From Notamacropus eugenii (taxonomy: Eukaryota; Chordata; Mammalia; Diprotodontia; Macropodidae): DNA of 64,000 nucleotides. Positions 26,546 to 38,529 of this stretch are shown piece after piece (within the stretch, counting starts at the first letter, position 1; every line of letters starts with the position of its first letter). The notes beneath the pieces are model-generated. The model made no database searches. It saw nothing but the letters and a program-made list of their open reading frames with translations, and had not been told where the DNA came from. The position numbers were made by a program, and so were the translations under genes. The stretch spans positions 32,692,817-32,756,816 of the forward strand of contig NC_092875.1 of assembly GCF_028372415.1 (NCBI RefSeq), in the 5' to 3' direction.

Positions 26546-27264
26546 ATATTTATTGTACTTTCGTCTTCTGAGGTTTGGACATTTTTATATTTTTAAGAGG
26601 GGGGTGGAGAGCAAGGGAGGGGAGACCAGAAAGAGGTTTACCTAAATTTAAAAAAAAACTTTTTTAAAAGAAAAATTAATAATAAAAAAGATCTTTTTCC
26701 CTCAGTGTGTTGTGATATTCTTTTCATCTCCCCTACTAGGTCATCTCCTCAGACCTCCTGCAATGTGAGTAAAATTGTTTTCCTTTTCTTTTCTATTAAC
26801 TCCCCTTGTGAATTAGAAACCTTCTAATTTCCCCTTGCCTTTGCCTTAGCACAGGCAACTTTGATCAATCATTCCTTGTCTGCCCCTACACAGGTTGTCT
26901 CAGGAGCCCATAGGGTGCTTTTGAGAATAAAAGCAAGGGCTCAGGAACTGTGCTATTAGTTCCCAATTTGCATCCCAGGTAAGTGACAACATATGCTAGT
27001 TTCACTGACCATACTCATACAATATCTGAGACAATGTCAGGGTTTTTTTTTTTGTTTTTTTAAATAACGATGTTCAACATTTCAGTTTATCTTCATGGAT
27101 ACATTACGTATCAGTAGAATGTCAGTTGGTTCATGCAAGGTCCAATAGAAGGTATGAAGGATTGGCTTAGCCATTCTGTGTCTTATCTGTAGGTATCCTC
27201 CTACAGCATCTATATTTGTCAGGTCCTCCAATAGCAATTCAATTAAAACAATTTTCATTAAATA
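26546..27264. other. 3' flank of LHX5, no gene seen
   Basis: Contains the second AATAAA at 26681 and otherwise unique AT-rich sequence without recognised exons or repeats. Confidence 0.6.
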
Positions 27265-27526
27265 TCTGTAGTGGAGAGTTGAACTTGAAGTCAAACAGAC
27301 CCACGTGCAAATTTGGCCTCAGACACTTACTTTTTAGCTGTTTAACTTTGGGAAAAGCATTTAACTTGTGTCAACCTCATCTATATAATAGGAACAATAA
27401 AAAAAAACCTTGCTTCTCAGAGTTGTGGTGAGAATAAAGTAAGGTAAAGTTTATAAAGTGCTTTTCAAATTTTAAGATATCATATAAATGCTAATTGTTG
27501 TTATTACTATTATTAATAATAATAGT
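27265..27526 (+). repeat. MIR/Ther-1 SINE, near full length
   Basis: Head TTGAAGTCAAACAGACCC, core CTCAGACACTTAC.TTTTAGCTG, CAACCTCATCTATATAAT and 3' end AAATGCTAATTGTTGTTATTACTATTATT in the family order. Confidence 0.8.
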
Positions 27527-27538
27527 TCCCAAAGTTAC

Positions 27539-28142
27539 CAGAGATTCCCAAAGTGGGCAATATTGCCCCCTGGGGAGGCTCTGAAATGATCCAGAGGGGT
27601 GATAGTAGCTTCAGATGCAATTAGGGGGAGCTGAATGAAAATAAGGGGTTAGTAGAAGTGTAACGAAAGAAGAAAAGAAAATTTTGAAATACTGTTTGTA
27701 TATGTTTCATCTGTTGTTTAACAGTTACAGTCATAGTGATTACATTGTTTTCCAAATAAATACACAAAATGCAAGTTATAAACCATCAGTGGTCAAGTCC
27801 ACCAACAGGTCTTAACAAGCAAGTGTTGGCAGGTGAGTGTGTTGTGCATTGTCAGGAAGTCCAGCATGCCTTGGCAGGAATATGTGCATATAATGACTTA
27901 TTTACAATATGATACTATATTATTACATTATGCAATATTACATCATCAAAATTTTAATGCAGTAAAAAGTCCACAAATTTACAATAAATTATTAAATTTA
28001 AGATGCATCTTTTTTAAATTTTTCGTATTTTTTGGAAAGACACAAAACTTTTTTTAAAAAACTAAAGAAAATAGATTTCCAAGGGGACACTGAGTAACAT
28101 TTTTAATGGAGGTGGTAGGCCAAATAAGTTTGGGAACTTCTG
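27539..28142. mobile_element. Non-autonomous hAT-like DNA transposon (MITE)
   Basis: The left end CAGAGATTCCCAAAGTGGGC and the inverted right end (reverse complement CAGAAGTTCCCAAACTTATT) share the hAT-type terminal inverted repeat CAG.G.TTCCCAAA. The 604-bp interior is AT-rich with no transposase frame. The 8-bp flanks do not match clearly, so the target-site duplication is lost or the ends are slightly off. It sits directly downstream of a MIR 3' end. Confidence 0.6.
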
Positions 28143-28179
28143 ATTATTATTTATATAGAGATATAGATATAGATAAATG

Positions 28180-28500
28180 GGATATAGTCCCTGCCCTCAT
28201 AAAAATTAAAGTCTAGTTTGGGTGTGGGGGACAATACATAGATACATAAATAACTATTTCAAATTTAGAACTGGACCCATAATTTCATTCATATAGGGAA
28301 CTCTTTGTGAGAAAACTCCCTTTACCAATTTAGATCCAGCCCCTGTTCTGCAACATATTTTCTTGGGGAGTTTCCTGGGAGCTGAGTGATCCAGGAACGT
28401 TGCTCAGGCTCACAAAAGAAGTAGAACTTGAACCTAGATTTCTCTTACTGCAAAGCTGGCTGTCTATCCCTTATACTAAAGCTGCCTCTCCAATACCAAC
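28180..28500 (-). repeat. L2 tail fragment and MIR-like SINE fragment
   Basis: GTCCCTGCCCTCATAAAAATTAAAGTC is an antisense L2-type 3' region. 28265-28495 ends in a SINE head in antisense (GAACTTGAACCTAGATTTCTC...CTATCCCTTATAC). Confidence 0.45.
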
Positions 28501-28599
28501 AAAATAACATAAATGCTTTAAAAATGAATGAGCAAAGTGTTGTGTGTGTCATTTTAAAACTGGTAGCAACTAGGACAGCCTTCTGCAAAAAAAAAAAAA

Positions 28600-29765
28600 A
28601 AAAGAATGATATTCGAGATGGATTTTAAGAAATTGGTAGTAATTCAATGAGCTAGGGATGACACATGGGTTCTAGGTATAGGAAACAGGATGAACAAAGC
28701 AGGAAAAAAAGAAAATATTACAAAGGATAGTAAGAGGTCCAATCTGACCGCAACACTGGAAACAAGAAGAAGAAGAATAGGAAATAAGGCTGAAGAGGGA
28801 GGGCAGTTTTAGCTTGGGGTATGTTGACTCAATCAAAACAAATAATCATTTATTTATGATTATATATGATGTACATGCCTACCGTATGCCAGACACCATG
28901 CTAGATGTAGAGGATACAATGGCAAAAATTAAACAACCCTTTCCCAAAAGGAGCTTACATTCTTAAATGTCAAACAAAAACTTTGAGCTTTACTTGATAG
29001 ACAATACAAGGGAAAACAAGACTATCTCCATACATAAGGCAAATGTCTGGCAGTGGTGTAAAGAACAGTTTGGAGGGGAAGGAGAATGAAGCAGTCCTCT
29101 TAGGAAGCTTTTGCAATAGTCCAGGCAGAAGCAGAGTCAGTGCATCAAGAAAGGAGAGATGTAAGAGATATCATAGAAGTCAAATCCATAGGACTTAGTA
29201 ATTCATCGAATGGGAGGGGTGAAAGATGGAGGAGGCGTAGATAACCTCAAGGTTTAAAATCAATCAGCAAACAGCAAACATTAGTCACCCACCAAGTACT
29301 AGGCACTAGGAGTGCAAAAATAAGTGAAAGTCCTTGCCCTTGAGGACCCCACAGCCTGGTCAGAGAGACAATATATGCATATGTGGCAATATAGAAAACA
29401 ATTATGAGTCCATGGGGCAAGGGAGAAAGGAAGATACTAGCACATAAGACATGGGAGACTGGATGGATTTGGGTCATACCATGGACAAAAATAGTAGTCA
29501 GGAGGAGGAACAGGTTTAGGGGCAAAGATAAAGACTTCAGACGTAGTCAGGTGCAAACTAGGCAAAGAGGTTCTGTTGAAAGTGGAAGTGTCTGGGCTAG
29601 GTAGGTTTGGACCTCAAAAGTCAGGCTGGGGTATTGGGATGTAGATTTATGAGTCAGCCATTTGAGTGAATGAAACTGATGAGGGAGGGAAGAACCGAGG
29701 GACGAGAAGTTTAGACCCTGGGGGAAAATGCCCACCTTAAGAGTTACCCCTCTATGCAGAATCTA
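28600..29765 (-). repeat. L2 LINE fragments, antisense
   Basis: Antisense L2 3' tail (TTTATTTATGATTATA...TATGCCAGACACCATGCTAG... GAGCTTACATTCTTAA) at about 28850-28975, then TTGCAATAGTCCAGGCAGAAG at about 29111, a motif of the antisense L2 reverse-transcriptase 3' region. A second copy begins at about 29258 (CACCAAGTACTAGGCACTAGGAG). Highly decayed; no open reading frame. Confidence 0.6.
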
Positions 29766-29844
29766 AAAGAAATCAGGTGAGTTCAAAATTAAAAACTGGA
29801 TTGTAAACAATAGATAGGATGACTGTATAATCTAGCAATCAAGC

Positions 29845-30070
29845 AATCAATCAGTAAGCATTTATTAAGTGCCTATCATGTTCCAGGCACCGCGATAAGC
29901 AATAGAAACAAAATGGTCAAAAAGTGAAACAATCCCTTTCCTTAAAGAATTTATGTTCAGTTGGAAGAAACATACATATATTAGTAAAATAGGAGATAAT
30001 TTACAGGGAGGCACTAGGAACTGATATCCTTATGAGCACTGTATAGGAGAAGGCACTTGAGTTAAATTAA
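29845..30070 (-). repeat. L2 3' end, antisense
   Basis: CAATCAGTAAGCATTTATTAAGTGCCTATCATGTTCCAGGCACC-type end in short diverged form, followed by the usual antisense continuation. Confidence 0.65.
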
Positions 30071-30261
30071 CTATATAAAGTCACACGAACTCTTTTCAGT
30101 GACAATGGTCAATGTCAGTGTTACACCGCCAAAGGTCACATCCCTCTTGTCTGTTCACAGTAAAGCAACTGTTTGGGGGAGTGTAATTTGTGGTCAAGGA
30201 TAAGTGGGAGGCTTATCAGGGTATTTGTTGGTAAGTTTTTGTTACCCTAATACAAAATGAG

Positions 30262-30320
30262 AAAAGGAAGGAAGGAAGGAAGGAAGGAAGGAAGGAAGGA
30301 AGGAAGGGAGGGAGGAAGGA
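30262..30320 (+). repeat. (GGAA)n microsatellite
   Basis: About twelve GGAA/AGGA units. (GGAA) arrays bind ETS-family factors in other contexts; no role is claimed here. Confidence 0.9.
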
Positions 30321-30769
30321 AAATAATGTTCACTTTATGATCTAGAGAAAATTTTATACATTTGAAGATTTTTGTAATTAACCTACCCACAAGGTGTGTT
30401 ACTCAGATTTCTTTTCCAGGCATCTGTCCCTTACTAGGAGAGAACCCTTTTCAATCCATTCCAGGTAGAGGCCAGCCAGACTTCCATTTCTAACAAACTC
30501 CCCATTTATCAAGTCCTCAGTAGTCTGTTCTCTGAAGGAGTTCTCTGACTATCTTAACTGTATAATTTCAACAATAACTAACAGCCCTTTACCTTTATAA
30601 AACATTGGCTAGGGAAACCAAGGCACAAATGGCTATAATACAACAGAAGGAATAAAACCCTACTCCTCCCTCACAGGGGTCTTCTCCCCTACCAATCACT
30701 CCACCAGGAGTACAGATTGTCTGAGCAATTCAACCAGACGGTATGTGACCAAGGTTAAGAAGTCTAGAA
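30321..30769. other. Unassigned intergenic DNA
   Basis: Unique AT-rich sequence; nothing recognised. Confidence 0.5.
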
Positions 30770-30985
30770 TGAATGTCAGAGATGAAAGGGCCCTTAGAAC
30801 ATGGAATGTCAGAGCTGGGAGATGCCTTATAACAGAGAATGTAAGATCTGGAGAGGACCTTAGAAGACAAAATGTGAGAGGTATTTGAGAGCTTAGAATG
30901 GAGAATTTCAGGGCTGGAAAATATTTTTAAAAGCAGCTAGTCTAATTCTTTTATTTTATAGAAGAAGAAACTAAGATCCGAGCTT
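30770..30985 (-). repeat. MIR3/Ther-2 tail expansion, antisense
   Basis: About five diverged 30-bp units of the type GGAATGTCAGAGCTGGGAGATGCCTTA run into the usual antisense body (CTAGTCTAATTCTTTTATTTTATAG, AAGAAACTAAG). Same unit as at 23.0 and 50.5 kb. Confidence 0.65.
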
Positions 30986-31639
30986 TCCCTAGAACCAGGG
31001 GACTGAGGCTAATCAACTATCCATTTACTCCCCACCCCCTTCCTATTAGTCTGAAGTCATCGACTGCCTTCTCCCTCCTCCTCCCCAAGCTCAGGAGTGA
31101 GAATAGATGTCCTGATTATCTTTTCATCTTCACAGGCAAATTCAACAGCCATGGGAGCTCTATAGGAATCAGGTCAAATGATTTACCAAATAATCCCACT
31201 ACTTGTCATAATAACCCAAGAAAAGAGAAAGAATGAGGCTGTTTTAATTAGGTACCAACATTTCTCAACCCAAACACTTCTTTGTGTGGAGGGAAGGGAG
31301 GCCCTTTCAAAACTTGAGCTGTTTTGTTTTGTTTTGTTTTAAACCAATTAAATTATATATAGCAATGGTGGAATCAGCTGAAATGGAATTTTTGTTGAGC
31401 TGTTATTTGGGGTCTATAGGGATGTTTGCTTCTTTGTATTATGAGAGTCCAGGTTGCAACTCTTTGGTAGGGGAACAGGACTCATGAATCCTGTGGAGTT
31501 TACATGAGTCTAAACCCTGCTAAGAGGAGAAAAGAAAGAGAAGAAAGAAAAGGGAGAGTGGGAAAGGAGGAGGAGGAGGAGGAAAGGGAAGATAATCATA
31601 GGGCATACCACAGAGAAGTTTAGTACCGAGATCTAGGGG
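30986..31639. other. Unassigned intergenic DNA
   Basis: Unique sequence with a purine-rich patch at about 31520-31595. Nothing recognised. Confidence 0.5.
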
Positions 31640-31972
31640 AAAGATACTGTAGGAAAATCCCTGGCTTCCCTCAAAACACAGGTCAGGTGCCATATCCTAA
31701 ATCCTAAAGGAAGCCTTTCCTGATTTTCACCCCTTCCCACTTCTCCCCAACCCTCTTATTAGCTGTCCCTTTGTCTCTGTCTCTGACTCTCTCCCTTCCT
31801 CCCCCTCCCCCCCTGTTTACCTCCATGTATATCTCTCCTTCTGTCTCCCTTCATCCTTCCCTCCACCCTTTTTCTCTTTCTTTGCTCTCCTCTCTCCCTC
31901 CATTTCTTTTTCTCTTTTTCTCTCATTTCTCTCTCCTCTCAGTCTTTTTCTTCCTCTTTCTTTTCCCTCTCT

Positions 31973-32061
<89 letters not shown>

Positions 32062-32150
32062 TCTCTTCTCTCACCCTCTCTCTCTCCCTCCCTCCTCTTT
32101 CTTTTACCCTCCAAGCCAAAAGGACTTAGGGTCAAGTTACATCCCTAACA
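31640..32150 (+). repeat. L2 sense fragment followed by long (CT) tract
   Basis: CTTCCCTCAAAACACAGGTCAGGTGCC...GAAGCCTTTCCTGA at about 31655-31725 matches the L2 3' region. A pyrimidine-rich run then leads into pure (CT) at about 31978-32058. Confidence 0.6.
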
Positions 32151-32349
32151 ATATATTGACTATATGACTCTGGGCAATTATTTCATCTCCCACTGCCTTA
32201 GGCAACTGTCTAATACTAGAAGGTGCCAATTTGCATTGGTAAATGGAGTTTCCTTACCAAGAAAAGCACACATAGTCATTTATCTTTGCATATTTTCTAT
32301 CCCTACAATAGAATGTATTCTCTTTGGGAGAGGGGCTAGTGTTTCTTTT

Positions 32350-32540
32350 TTTTATATACTTTTCATCACCAGCATCTGCCAGGTTTGCAGATCACTTCAT
32401 ATGCATAACAACATTAGAGCCTTATCTCAACCTTGTGATATAAGTACTACATGTATTATTGTCTCCATTTTATAGATGAGGAAACTGAGGCTCCAAAGCA
32501 TTAAGTGTCTTGCCCATGGTCATAGAGTTAGGTAAGGTAA
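32350..32540 (-). repeat. MIR/Ther-1 SINE, antisense
   Basis: TTTATAGATGAGGAAACTGAGGCTCC then AGTGTCTTGCCCATGGTCATAG: MIR core in reverse orientation. Confidence 0.75.
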
Positions 32541-32800
32541 AGCACTGAGATAAAATGGGGCAGTACCCTTAGCAGCTTCTCTTGGAAGTTCTTAAAATTA
32601 TCACAAAAATCAGATATTCATCTCGGATTTATCCATCTCTGGGGGCCCTATTTTGTTTTGTGTTTCAGTTCTGGATATATTTAAAATAAGGTCTTTTATG
32701 TTTTAGTTGTTCTACTGATATCTTTTTATCTTTCATGACTCAAAGATATACTTCTTATTAATATTCAAGTAGACTATTTTCTCCTTCACAATACTTTCCT

Positions 32801-33046
32801 ATTGTTGTTCAGTCATGTCCGAGTCCTTGTGACTCCTTTTGGGGTTTTACTGGCAAAGGTTCTACAATGGTTTAGTATTTCCTTCTCCAGTTCATTTTAC
32901 AGATGAGAAAACTGAGGCAAATTGGGTTAAGTGACTTGCCCAGGGTCACACCACTAGGAAGCGTCTGTGGCAGGATTTGAACTCAGGAAGATGAGTCTTC
33001 CTGATTCCAAGGCCAGTGTTCTATCCACTTCACCACCTAACTGTGC
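32801..33046 (-). repeat. Mar-1-type marsupial CORE-SINE
   Basis: Antisense copy: RTE-like tail (TTGTTCAGTCATGTCC.AGTCCTTGTGACTCC) at the left, SINE core in the middle, tRNA-derived head (CTATCCACTTCACCACCTAACTG) at the right. Nearly full length, about 246 bp. Confidence 0.85.
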
Positions 33047-33489
33047 TTTTACTGCATTAGAGAAGTACACCATACATATTCTAGTCCCATGCCCCCTTAA
33101 CTGCTAGAGGAAGATATCACAGCATCTCAGGGGAACTTTGGGAAGGAGAGAAATATATCAAATTTGCAAGAACTGATGTTATGTATTTAATTCTGTCCAT
33201 TAAAAGCATACAACTATGATATAATTCTGGCCTCAAAGTCTCACTGCAAACTTATACTACAATTGGTAAAGGTAATCACTATTTCTAATTGACAACAAAA
33301 TTGGAATTTTACTTGCAAAAGAGTGTGCTTTATAAATTACAAGCCTAGGCTGATTTTAAAATTATGTACAAATAGGAAAAAGAAAATCTAGATCAAAAGG
33401 CAAGGGAAAAACCCCACTAAGAGTCACTGTACATCAGTGTTGTCTTTCATGTTCAAAGACAGTTGAAATCTTCAATAAAATTTTTTCAT

Positions 33490-33670
33490 GTAAAAAAAAG
33501 ATAAAATGGGGTCAGCAGACCTCAGTTCAAATCTTACCTCATACATTTACTACCTGTGTGACCTCGGGCAAATCCTTGGGCCTCAGTTTACTCATCCATA
33601 ACACAAGGAGGTTGAACTAAATGACCTCTCAGGTTCCTACCAACTATAAATCTACAATCCTATGAATCTG
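33490..33670 (+). repeat. MIR3/Ther-2-type SINE
   Basis: Core CTACCTGTGTGACCTCGGGC, then CCTCAGTTTACTCATCC and the L3-type tail GAACTAAATGACCTCTCAGG...CCTATGAATCT. Confidence 0.75.
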
Positions 33671-35037
33671 GAAGAGTCAAAGGGAACATTTGATCCCAGA
33701 TGGTCACACCTTCAGGTACAGAAATCTATCCGCCAGACCATATTATATTACTTATTGATTCCACTTATCTCATTGTTTTCTGGAATTTTTAACTTATAAT
33801 CATGACCTTTGTCTATATTCTTCACTACTGCAGTGGTTTCATATGCCCTTAAAAGAACCTTTTTCCTTTAAGAGCAGATGAAATTCAATTCAGCTCTCCA
33901 GACCTGGACATGAGCCCTCCCTCTCCCTTTCTTACAGTCCTCTCTCTCTAAATAGGAAAGGGAGGAGAATATACCTCTAGGCAAGGACTTTCCCCAACCA
34001 CCCACCTCAAGAGCTTTTCACTGGGGAAAGTAAGCAATCACTGTCCATAAGGAATTTCTATCTCGCTGATTGAATGTGAAGATGATGGAGATCAGTTTCC
34101 TCATTTGTATAATAAGGAAGCTGCTGAAGGCTGAGGGGAGATGAAAAGAGGCCAGGGAGTTAGGGAACTCTCAGTATAAGTGAGAAGAAAATAAAATTTT
34201 ACCAACCTTACTTTGGTTCTTGAGGAGAACCCTTCACACTTGAATATCATTATTCATTTAAAAAAAAAATTGTGTGGCTCTTGTGTCCCTGGGATTGATT
34301 AATTCACTGGGCTTGGCCAGAGTGCTAATATAGACAGAGGTCACTGGTTTGATCCCAGTGTGGGGGTGCTAACACCCTGTTACAATCAGAATAGTTAATA
34401 GTAATAGCTAACAATAGTTAACTCACTTCAGGCCTAGGGACAATTTAATGGCCGTTAAGGTTCATGTGGTTCCCTTTTCTGTGGCTTTAGGGAGTTTATT
34501 TTAAGTGAAAAGTCATTAGTTCAACCACAATTGCTCTGAGTCCCCAGTTATGAAATTTTCTAACATTTAGGCAGAGTAGGCCTCTCAGCTGAAATTTACA
34601 TTTAATTCTATCTCTATGAATTCTTTGAGGTTGAGGCAAAATTCAGGTTACTTGAAACATTTAGGTAAAGACACAGATTATTTTATTATGTCTGTAGATA
34701 GACAGGCACCTGGAGGGTATGAAAGAGCAGATTTTATTATGGTGTCTGTGGACAGACATCACCTGGAGGGAAAGCTGGAGAAAGAGCAGACCTTTGCTCA
34801 GTATGTTCTTCAGTACTTAAGTAGGTCTGTCTGTACACTGAGTTGTCCATAACCTTTGTGAATTTTATGGTCCTCTTCATGCAACCCTTGAGAAACAAGT
34901 CAGTCCGCCCTTCTCCTTGTCCTTTCTTGGGTTTCACCAGGTTGCCAGTTCTTGGCTCAACTGTATATGAGTTCCTCCTTGCTCTCTGCTTTCAGACACT
35001 CCATATGCCCCAACTGTACCCTGTTTTCTTACTTGAT
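33671..35037. other. Unassigned intergenic DNA with an internal duplication
   Basis: A tRNA B-box-like GGTTTGATCCC at about 34348 suggests a tRNA-derived SINE, but no A box or family could be fixed. Two adjacent related units of about 55-60 bp (TTATTATGTCTGTAGATAGA and TTATTATGGTGTCTGTGGAC) lie at about 34678-34790, both ending GAGCAGA. The source of this block was not recognised. Confidence 0.35.
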
Positions 35038-35700
35038 TAATTCAAGTCAGCAAACATTTATTAAGCCTCTACTATGGGTCAGGCAATGGGGATGCAAAAG
35101 CAAAAATGAAACATTCTTTGTCTTCAAAAATCTCACATACTATAGGGGGGAAGCAATAAACATAAAGGTAAGTAAACACAAAATACATCCAAGGCAAGAA
35201 TAATTTCAGAGGTCACTAATAGCTGGGAGAACTAGGAACTGCCAGAGGTGGGAAGTAGCACCTGACCAGAGTGCTGAAGGGAGCAAGAGATTCCAACAGG
35301 TGGACTTGAAGAAGCAAGTATTCTAGGTAGGGATGACAACCAATGCAAAGTCAAGGAGGCAGGAGATGAAATGCCATGTATGGAACAGCAAGTGAGCCAG
35401 TTTGGCTGAAATAGAGTTCCTCCTGAGGAGGAAGAATGTGCAATTATCCTAGAAACATAAGTTGAAGCCAATCATGAAAAGTCTTTACCTGCCAAAGAAT
35501 TATATTTTATTCTAGAAGCGGTAGAGAACCACCAAGTCTTCTTAAGCAGAGAGTGGCATAGTCAGATGTTATAAAGCAATAGCGTTCTCTCTGGAGGAAA
35601 CACAACATTGTTATTAATATAAAACTCTGGAGTGGGAGCATCGTTTTAAGAAGACTGGGCATTTCTTCATTTGGAAACCCACCTGCCAAGGTTGTAAAAG
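35038..35700 (-). repeat. L2 LINE 3' region, antisense
   Basis: CAGCAAACATTTATTAAGCCTC...GGTCAGGCAATGGGGATGC, then AGAGTGGCATAGTCAGATGTT and GGTAGAGAACCACCAAGTC, all recognisable as antisense L2 landmarks in the right order over about 660 bp. Confidence 0.65.
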
Positions 35701-35817
35701 AAGGATTGTGGATGAGTCTTCTTCTTCATTAGGTCTTAGAAAAGGGAAGAAAAGTTGGGTGTCATGGAGTGAAGAATTTCTAAGACATTTCATCAGTAAA
35801 AACTATTAATACTCACT

Positions 35818-36050
35818 GTTGTCATTCAGTCAATTCAGTCATGTCCAACTCTTCATGACCTCATTTGGGGTTTTCTTACAAAGGTACTGGAGTGGTTTGC
35901 CATTTCCTTCTCCAGATCATTTTTCAGATAAAGAAACTGAAGCAAACAGTTAAGTGACTTGCCCAGAGTCACACAGCTAGTAAGAGTTTGAGGTCAGATT
36001 TTAACTCAGGTATTCCTGACTCCAGGCAGTGCCATCCAGCTGCACCACTA
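35818..36050 (-). repeat. Mar-1-type marsupial CORE-SINE
   Basis: Antisense copy from CAGTCATGTCCAACTCTTCA to GTGCCATCCAGCTGCACCAC. Confidence 0.85.
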
Positions 36051-36181
36051 ATGTGCTCATTATCTCCCACTAAAGATGGAGGAATGAAACATGGCTGGGG
36101 AAGACCAAGGGTTTGCTCAAAATGAGTCAATGATGTCCTCCAAAAAAAAAAAAACTCAAATACTTAGACTGTTCTAAGAAA

Positions 36182-36722
36182 GGTGTATTTGAGGTAGGTG
36201 ATTGTCCCATTTCCCTCTGCCTGGATCAGATCGTATCTGGAGTGTCGTGCTCTCTTCTGGGCACTGTGGTTTAAGAAGGACATTGATAAGCTTGGGTACA
36301 TCCCAAAGGGCCTCAAGTTCATGCCATGTGAGGATCAGTTGAAGGAATTAGAGATGAGAATAAGCCTAGAAAAGAAAAGACTGTAGGTGATGGGAGAGGA
36401 AAGATATACTAGCTGTGTTCTAGTGGAAGAAGCCTTCATTAGCTCGGTACTGTTTGTTCCTAGAGGGAAGCCCTAAAAGCAATGAATGAGAGTTGACAAG
36501 AGGCATATTTGTATTCCATGAAAGGAAACACTCCATAATAGTTAGAGCTAACCATAAATTGAGTAGCCTTCCTTGGAAGGTAATGAGTTCAGACCCACTC
36601 TTCTACTCTCCAGGTCTTCAGGAAGGTCTGGATGACCTATTGTCAAAGTGACAAGAGTCCAGATGTGAGGGCCTCTGAGGTTACCTCCCAGTTCAGATGT
36701 TCTGTGATTCTTTGATTCTGGT
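36182..36722 (+). mobile_element. CR1/L3-type LINE 3' end
   Basis: Sense order of CR1 landmarks: GGATCAGATCGTATCTGGAG, GGGCACTGTGGTTTAAGAAG, CATGCCATGTGAGGATCAG, AATAAGCCTAGAAAAGAAAA and terminal GTTCTGTGATTCTTTGATTC. Only the last ~540 bp is present (5'-truncated); no intact reading frame. Confidence 0.75.
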
Positions 36723-36869
36723 GTTTCTCTCCTGAGATCTGCTCTCCATTTCCTTCCAATGGATTATATTAGTTAATTAATAATAGTTAATTATATGCAA
36801 GCATGCATGCATGTATGTATGTACATATACATATAGATATAATTAAATATTTCCCAATTACATTTAAAA

Positions 36870-37215
36870 TTTTTAGGTTTCATTTTTTAAAAATTTAAAT
36901 TCCAAATTCTCTCCCTTCCACCCACTCATCCTCTGTTCCTTGAAAAGGTAAGCAATATTATATCAATCATACATGTGAAGTCATGTAAAATATATTTCCA
37001 TATTAGCCATGTTGCAAAAGAAAACACATGAAAAAACTAGCAAAATAAAGAAGATGGAAAAAGCATGCTTCGATCTGCACTCAGAGTTGATCAGCTTTCT
37101 CTCCGGAGGTGGACAGTCGTTTTCCTCATGGGTCTTTTGGAAGTACAAGGATCATCTTTTAGCCATTTCTTCCAAACTGAGCATTCAGCTGCCTTTATGT
37201 CAAGAGGGAACTCAA
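36870..37215 (-). repeat. L1-like LINE 3' region, antisense (marsupial type)
   Basis: Antisense block with AAATTCTCTCCCTTCC, GGTAAGCAATATTATATCAA, CATATTAGCCATGTTGC and GCATGCTTCGATCTGC, which I recognise as the abundant marsupial L1 3' region. A second copy of part of it is at 54.1 kb. Confidence 0.5.
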
Positions 37216-37309
37216 TAGTATTTTACCCTTAGAGAACTCTGCAGTCCAACCCGATTGGTCTTCTGACTGTCCCTCACACAAAATATTCTACCTTCTGTCT
37301 CCAATCACC

Positions 37310-37515
37310 CAATAAACATTAATTAAGTACTAACTGTATGCTAACCCCCATGCTAAGCATTAAAGATACAAAGAAGGGCAAAAGCCCTCGCTCTTGAGGA
37401 GCTTAAGTTACAGGGCATACAACATGCAAATACCTATGTACAAGCAAGTTACATACAGAATAAACTGGAAATAATGGACAGAGAGAAGGTGCTACAGTTA
37501 GGAGGGATCAGGAAG
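37310..37515 (-). repeat. L2 3' end, antisense
   Basis: CAATAAACATTAATTAAGTAC...ATGCTAAGCATTAAAGATAC, GAGGAGCTTAAGTTACAGGG and the following internal motifs. Confidence 0.65.
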
Positions 37516-37662
37516 ATGGGATTCTACACCTTTGCCCTACTTAGCTGGTGCCCTGCCTGGAGAGCAGTCTCTCTTCACCTCTACCTCTGACAATCCTTTG
37601 TTTCCTTCAAGACTCTCTTAAGGGCAAGCTCCTACATAAAGCCTTTCCTAAAAAGGAAAAGG

Positions 37663-37867
37663 AAGATGAGCTCAAATCCAGCCTCAGGCATTTACTAGCA
37701 TGTGACCCTGCTAGCAAGTCACTTCACTCTGTCTGCCTCAGTTTCCTCATCTGTAAAATGAGCTGGAAAAGGAAATGGCAAACTACTCCAGTATTTTTGC
37801 CAAGAAAACTCCAGATGAGGTCATGAAGAGCTGGACATGACATGACTGAAACTATTGAACAGTAACC
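37663..37867 (+). repeat. Mar-1-type marsupial CORE-SINE, 5' truncated
   Basis: CTCAAATCCAGCCTCAGGC, CCTCAGTTTCCTCATCTG, GGAAATGGCAAACTACTCC, then the RTE-like tail TGAAGAGCTGGACATGACAT. Confidence 0.85.
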
Positions 37868-37889
37868 GCAAAAAGGAAAAGCCTTCAGC

Positions 37890-38390
37890 ATGAGCTCCTT
37901 GAAAGAAGGGACTGTCTTTTGACTTTGCATCCCGAGCACTTGGCTCAGTGATTGGCATGGTGCTTAATAAATGTTTGTTGACTGACTGACCTATTTCCCT
38001 CAACTCCTCACAAAATTGCCTTGTATTTATTTTGTATGTAATCATATGTGTACATGTCTTCTCTTTAGGATGTCAACGCCTTGAAGGTAAGAATTGGTTT
38101 TGTCTTTCTTTTCATCTCTAGCTCTTAGTAGAGTGCCCGATTCATAGCAGACCATTTAAATAAGTGGTTATTGACTCTTCCAATAGAACATCAGCTCCTT
38201 GAGAGCAGGGACTGTCTTTGCCTTTCTTTTTATCCCAGCACATAGTAGGTGATTAATAAGTGCTTATTATCGACTTGACTTGGCACCCTTAATAGAACAC
38301 CAACTCCTTAAGGACTGTTTCATTGACTGCCTCCCCAGTACCTGGCCACAGCAGGCACTTCATTAGTGTTTGTTGCTGGATTGATGGAAT
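37890..38390 (+). repeat. L2 3' ends, three to four in tandem
   Basis: The L2 terminus (CTCCTTGAGAGCAGGGACTG ... CACATAGTAGGTG...TAATAAGTGCTT) appears at about 37890-37990, 38065-38180, 38185-38280 and 38295-38390, all + strand. See findings. Confidence 0.65.
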
Positions 38391-38529
38391 GGGACTTTTC
38401 TCTGCTTAGCCTTCCACAGCTCAGCACTACACAGGGAAGATGGAACTGCATGGTAAAGGTCCTTCTTGGAGCCTATGTTAGAGGCAGAGTTAGCATATAA
38501 GACAATTATTGAATAATAACAGTTGACCT

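Noticed and set aside
34300-34380. tRNA gene
   Set aside because: Only a B-box-like GGTTTGATCCC is visible; no cloverleaf or acceptor stem could be drawn, so a decayed SINE is more likely.
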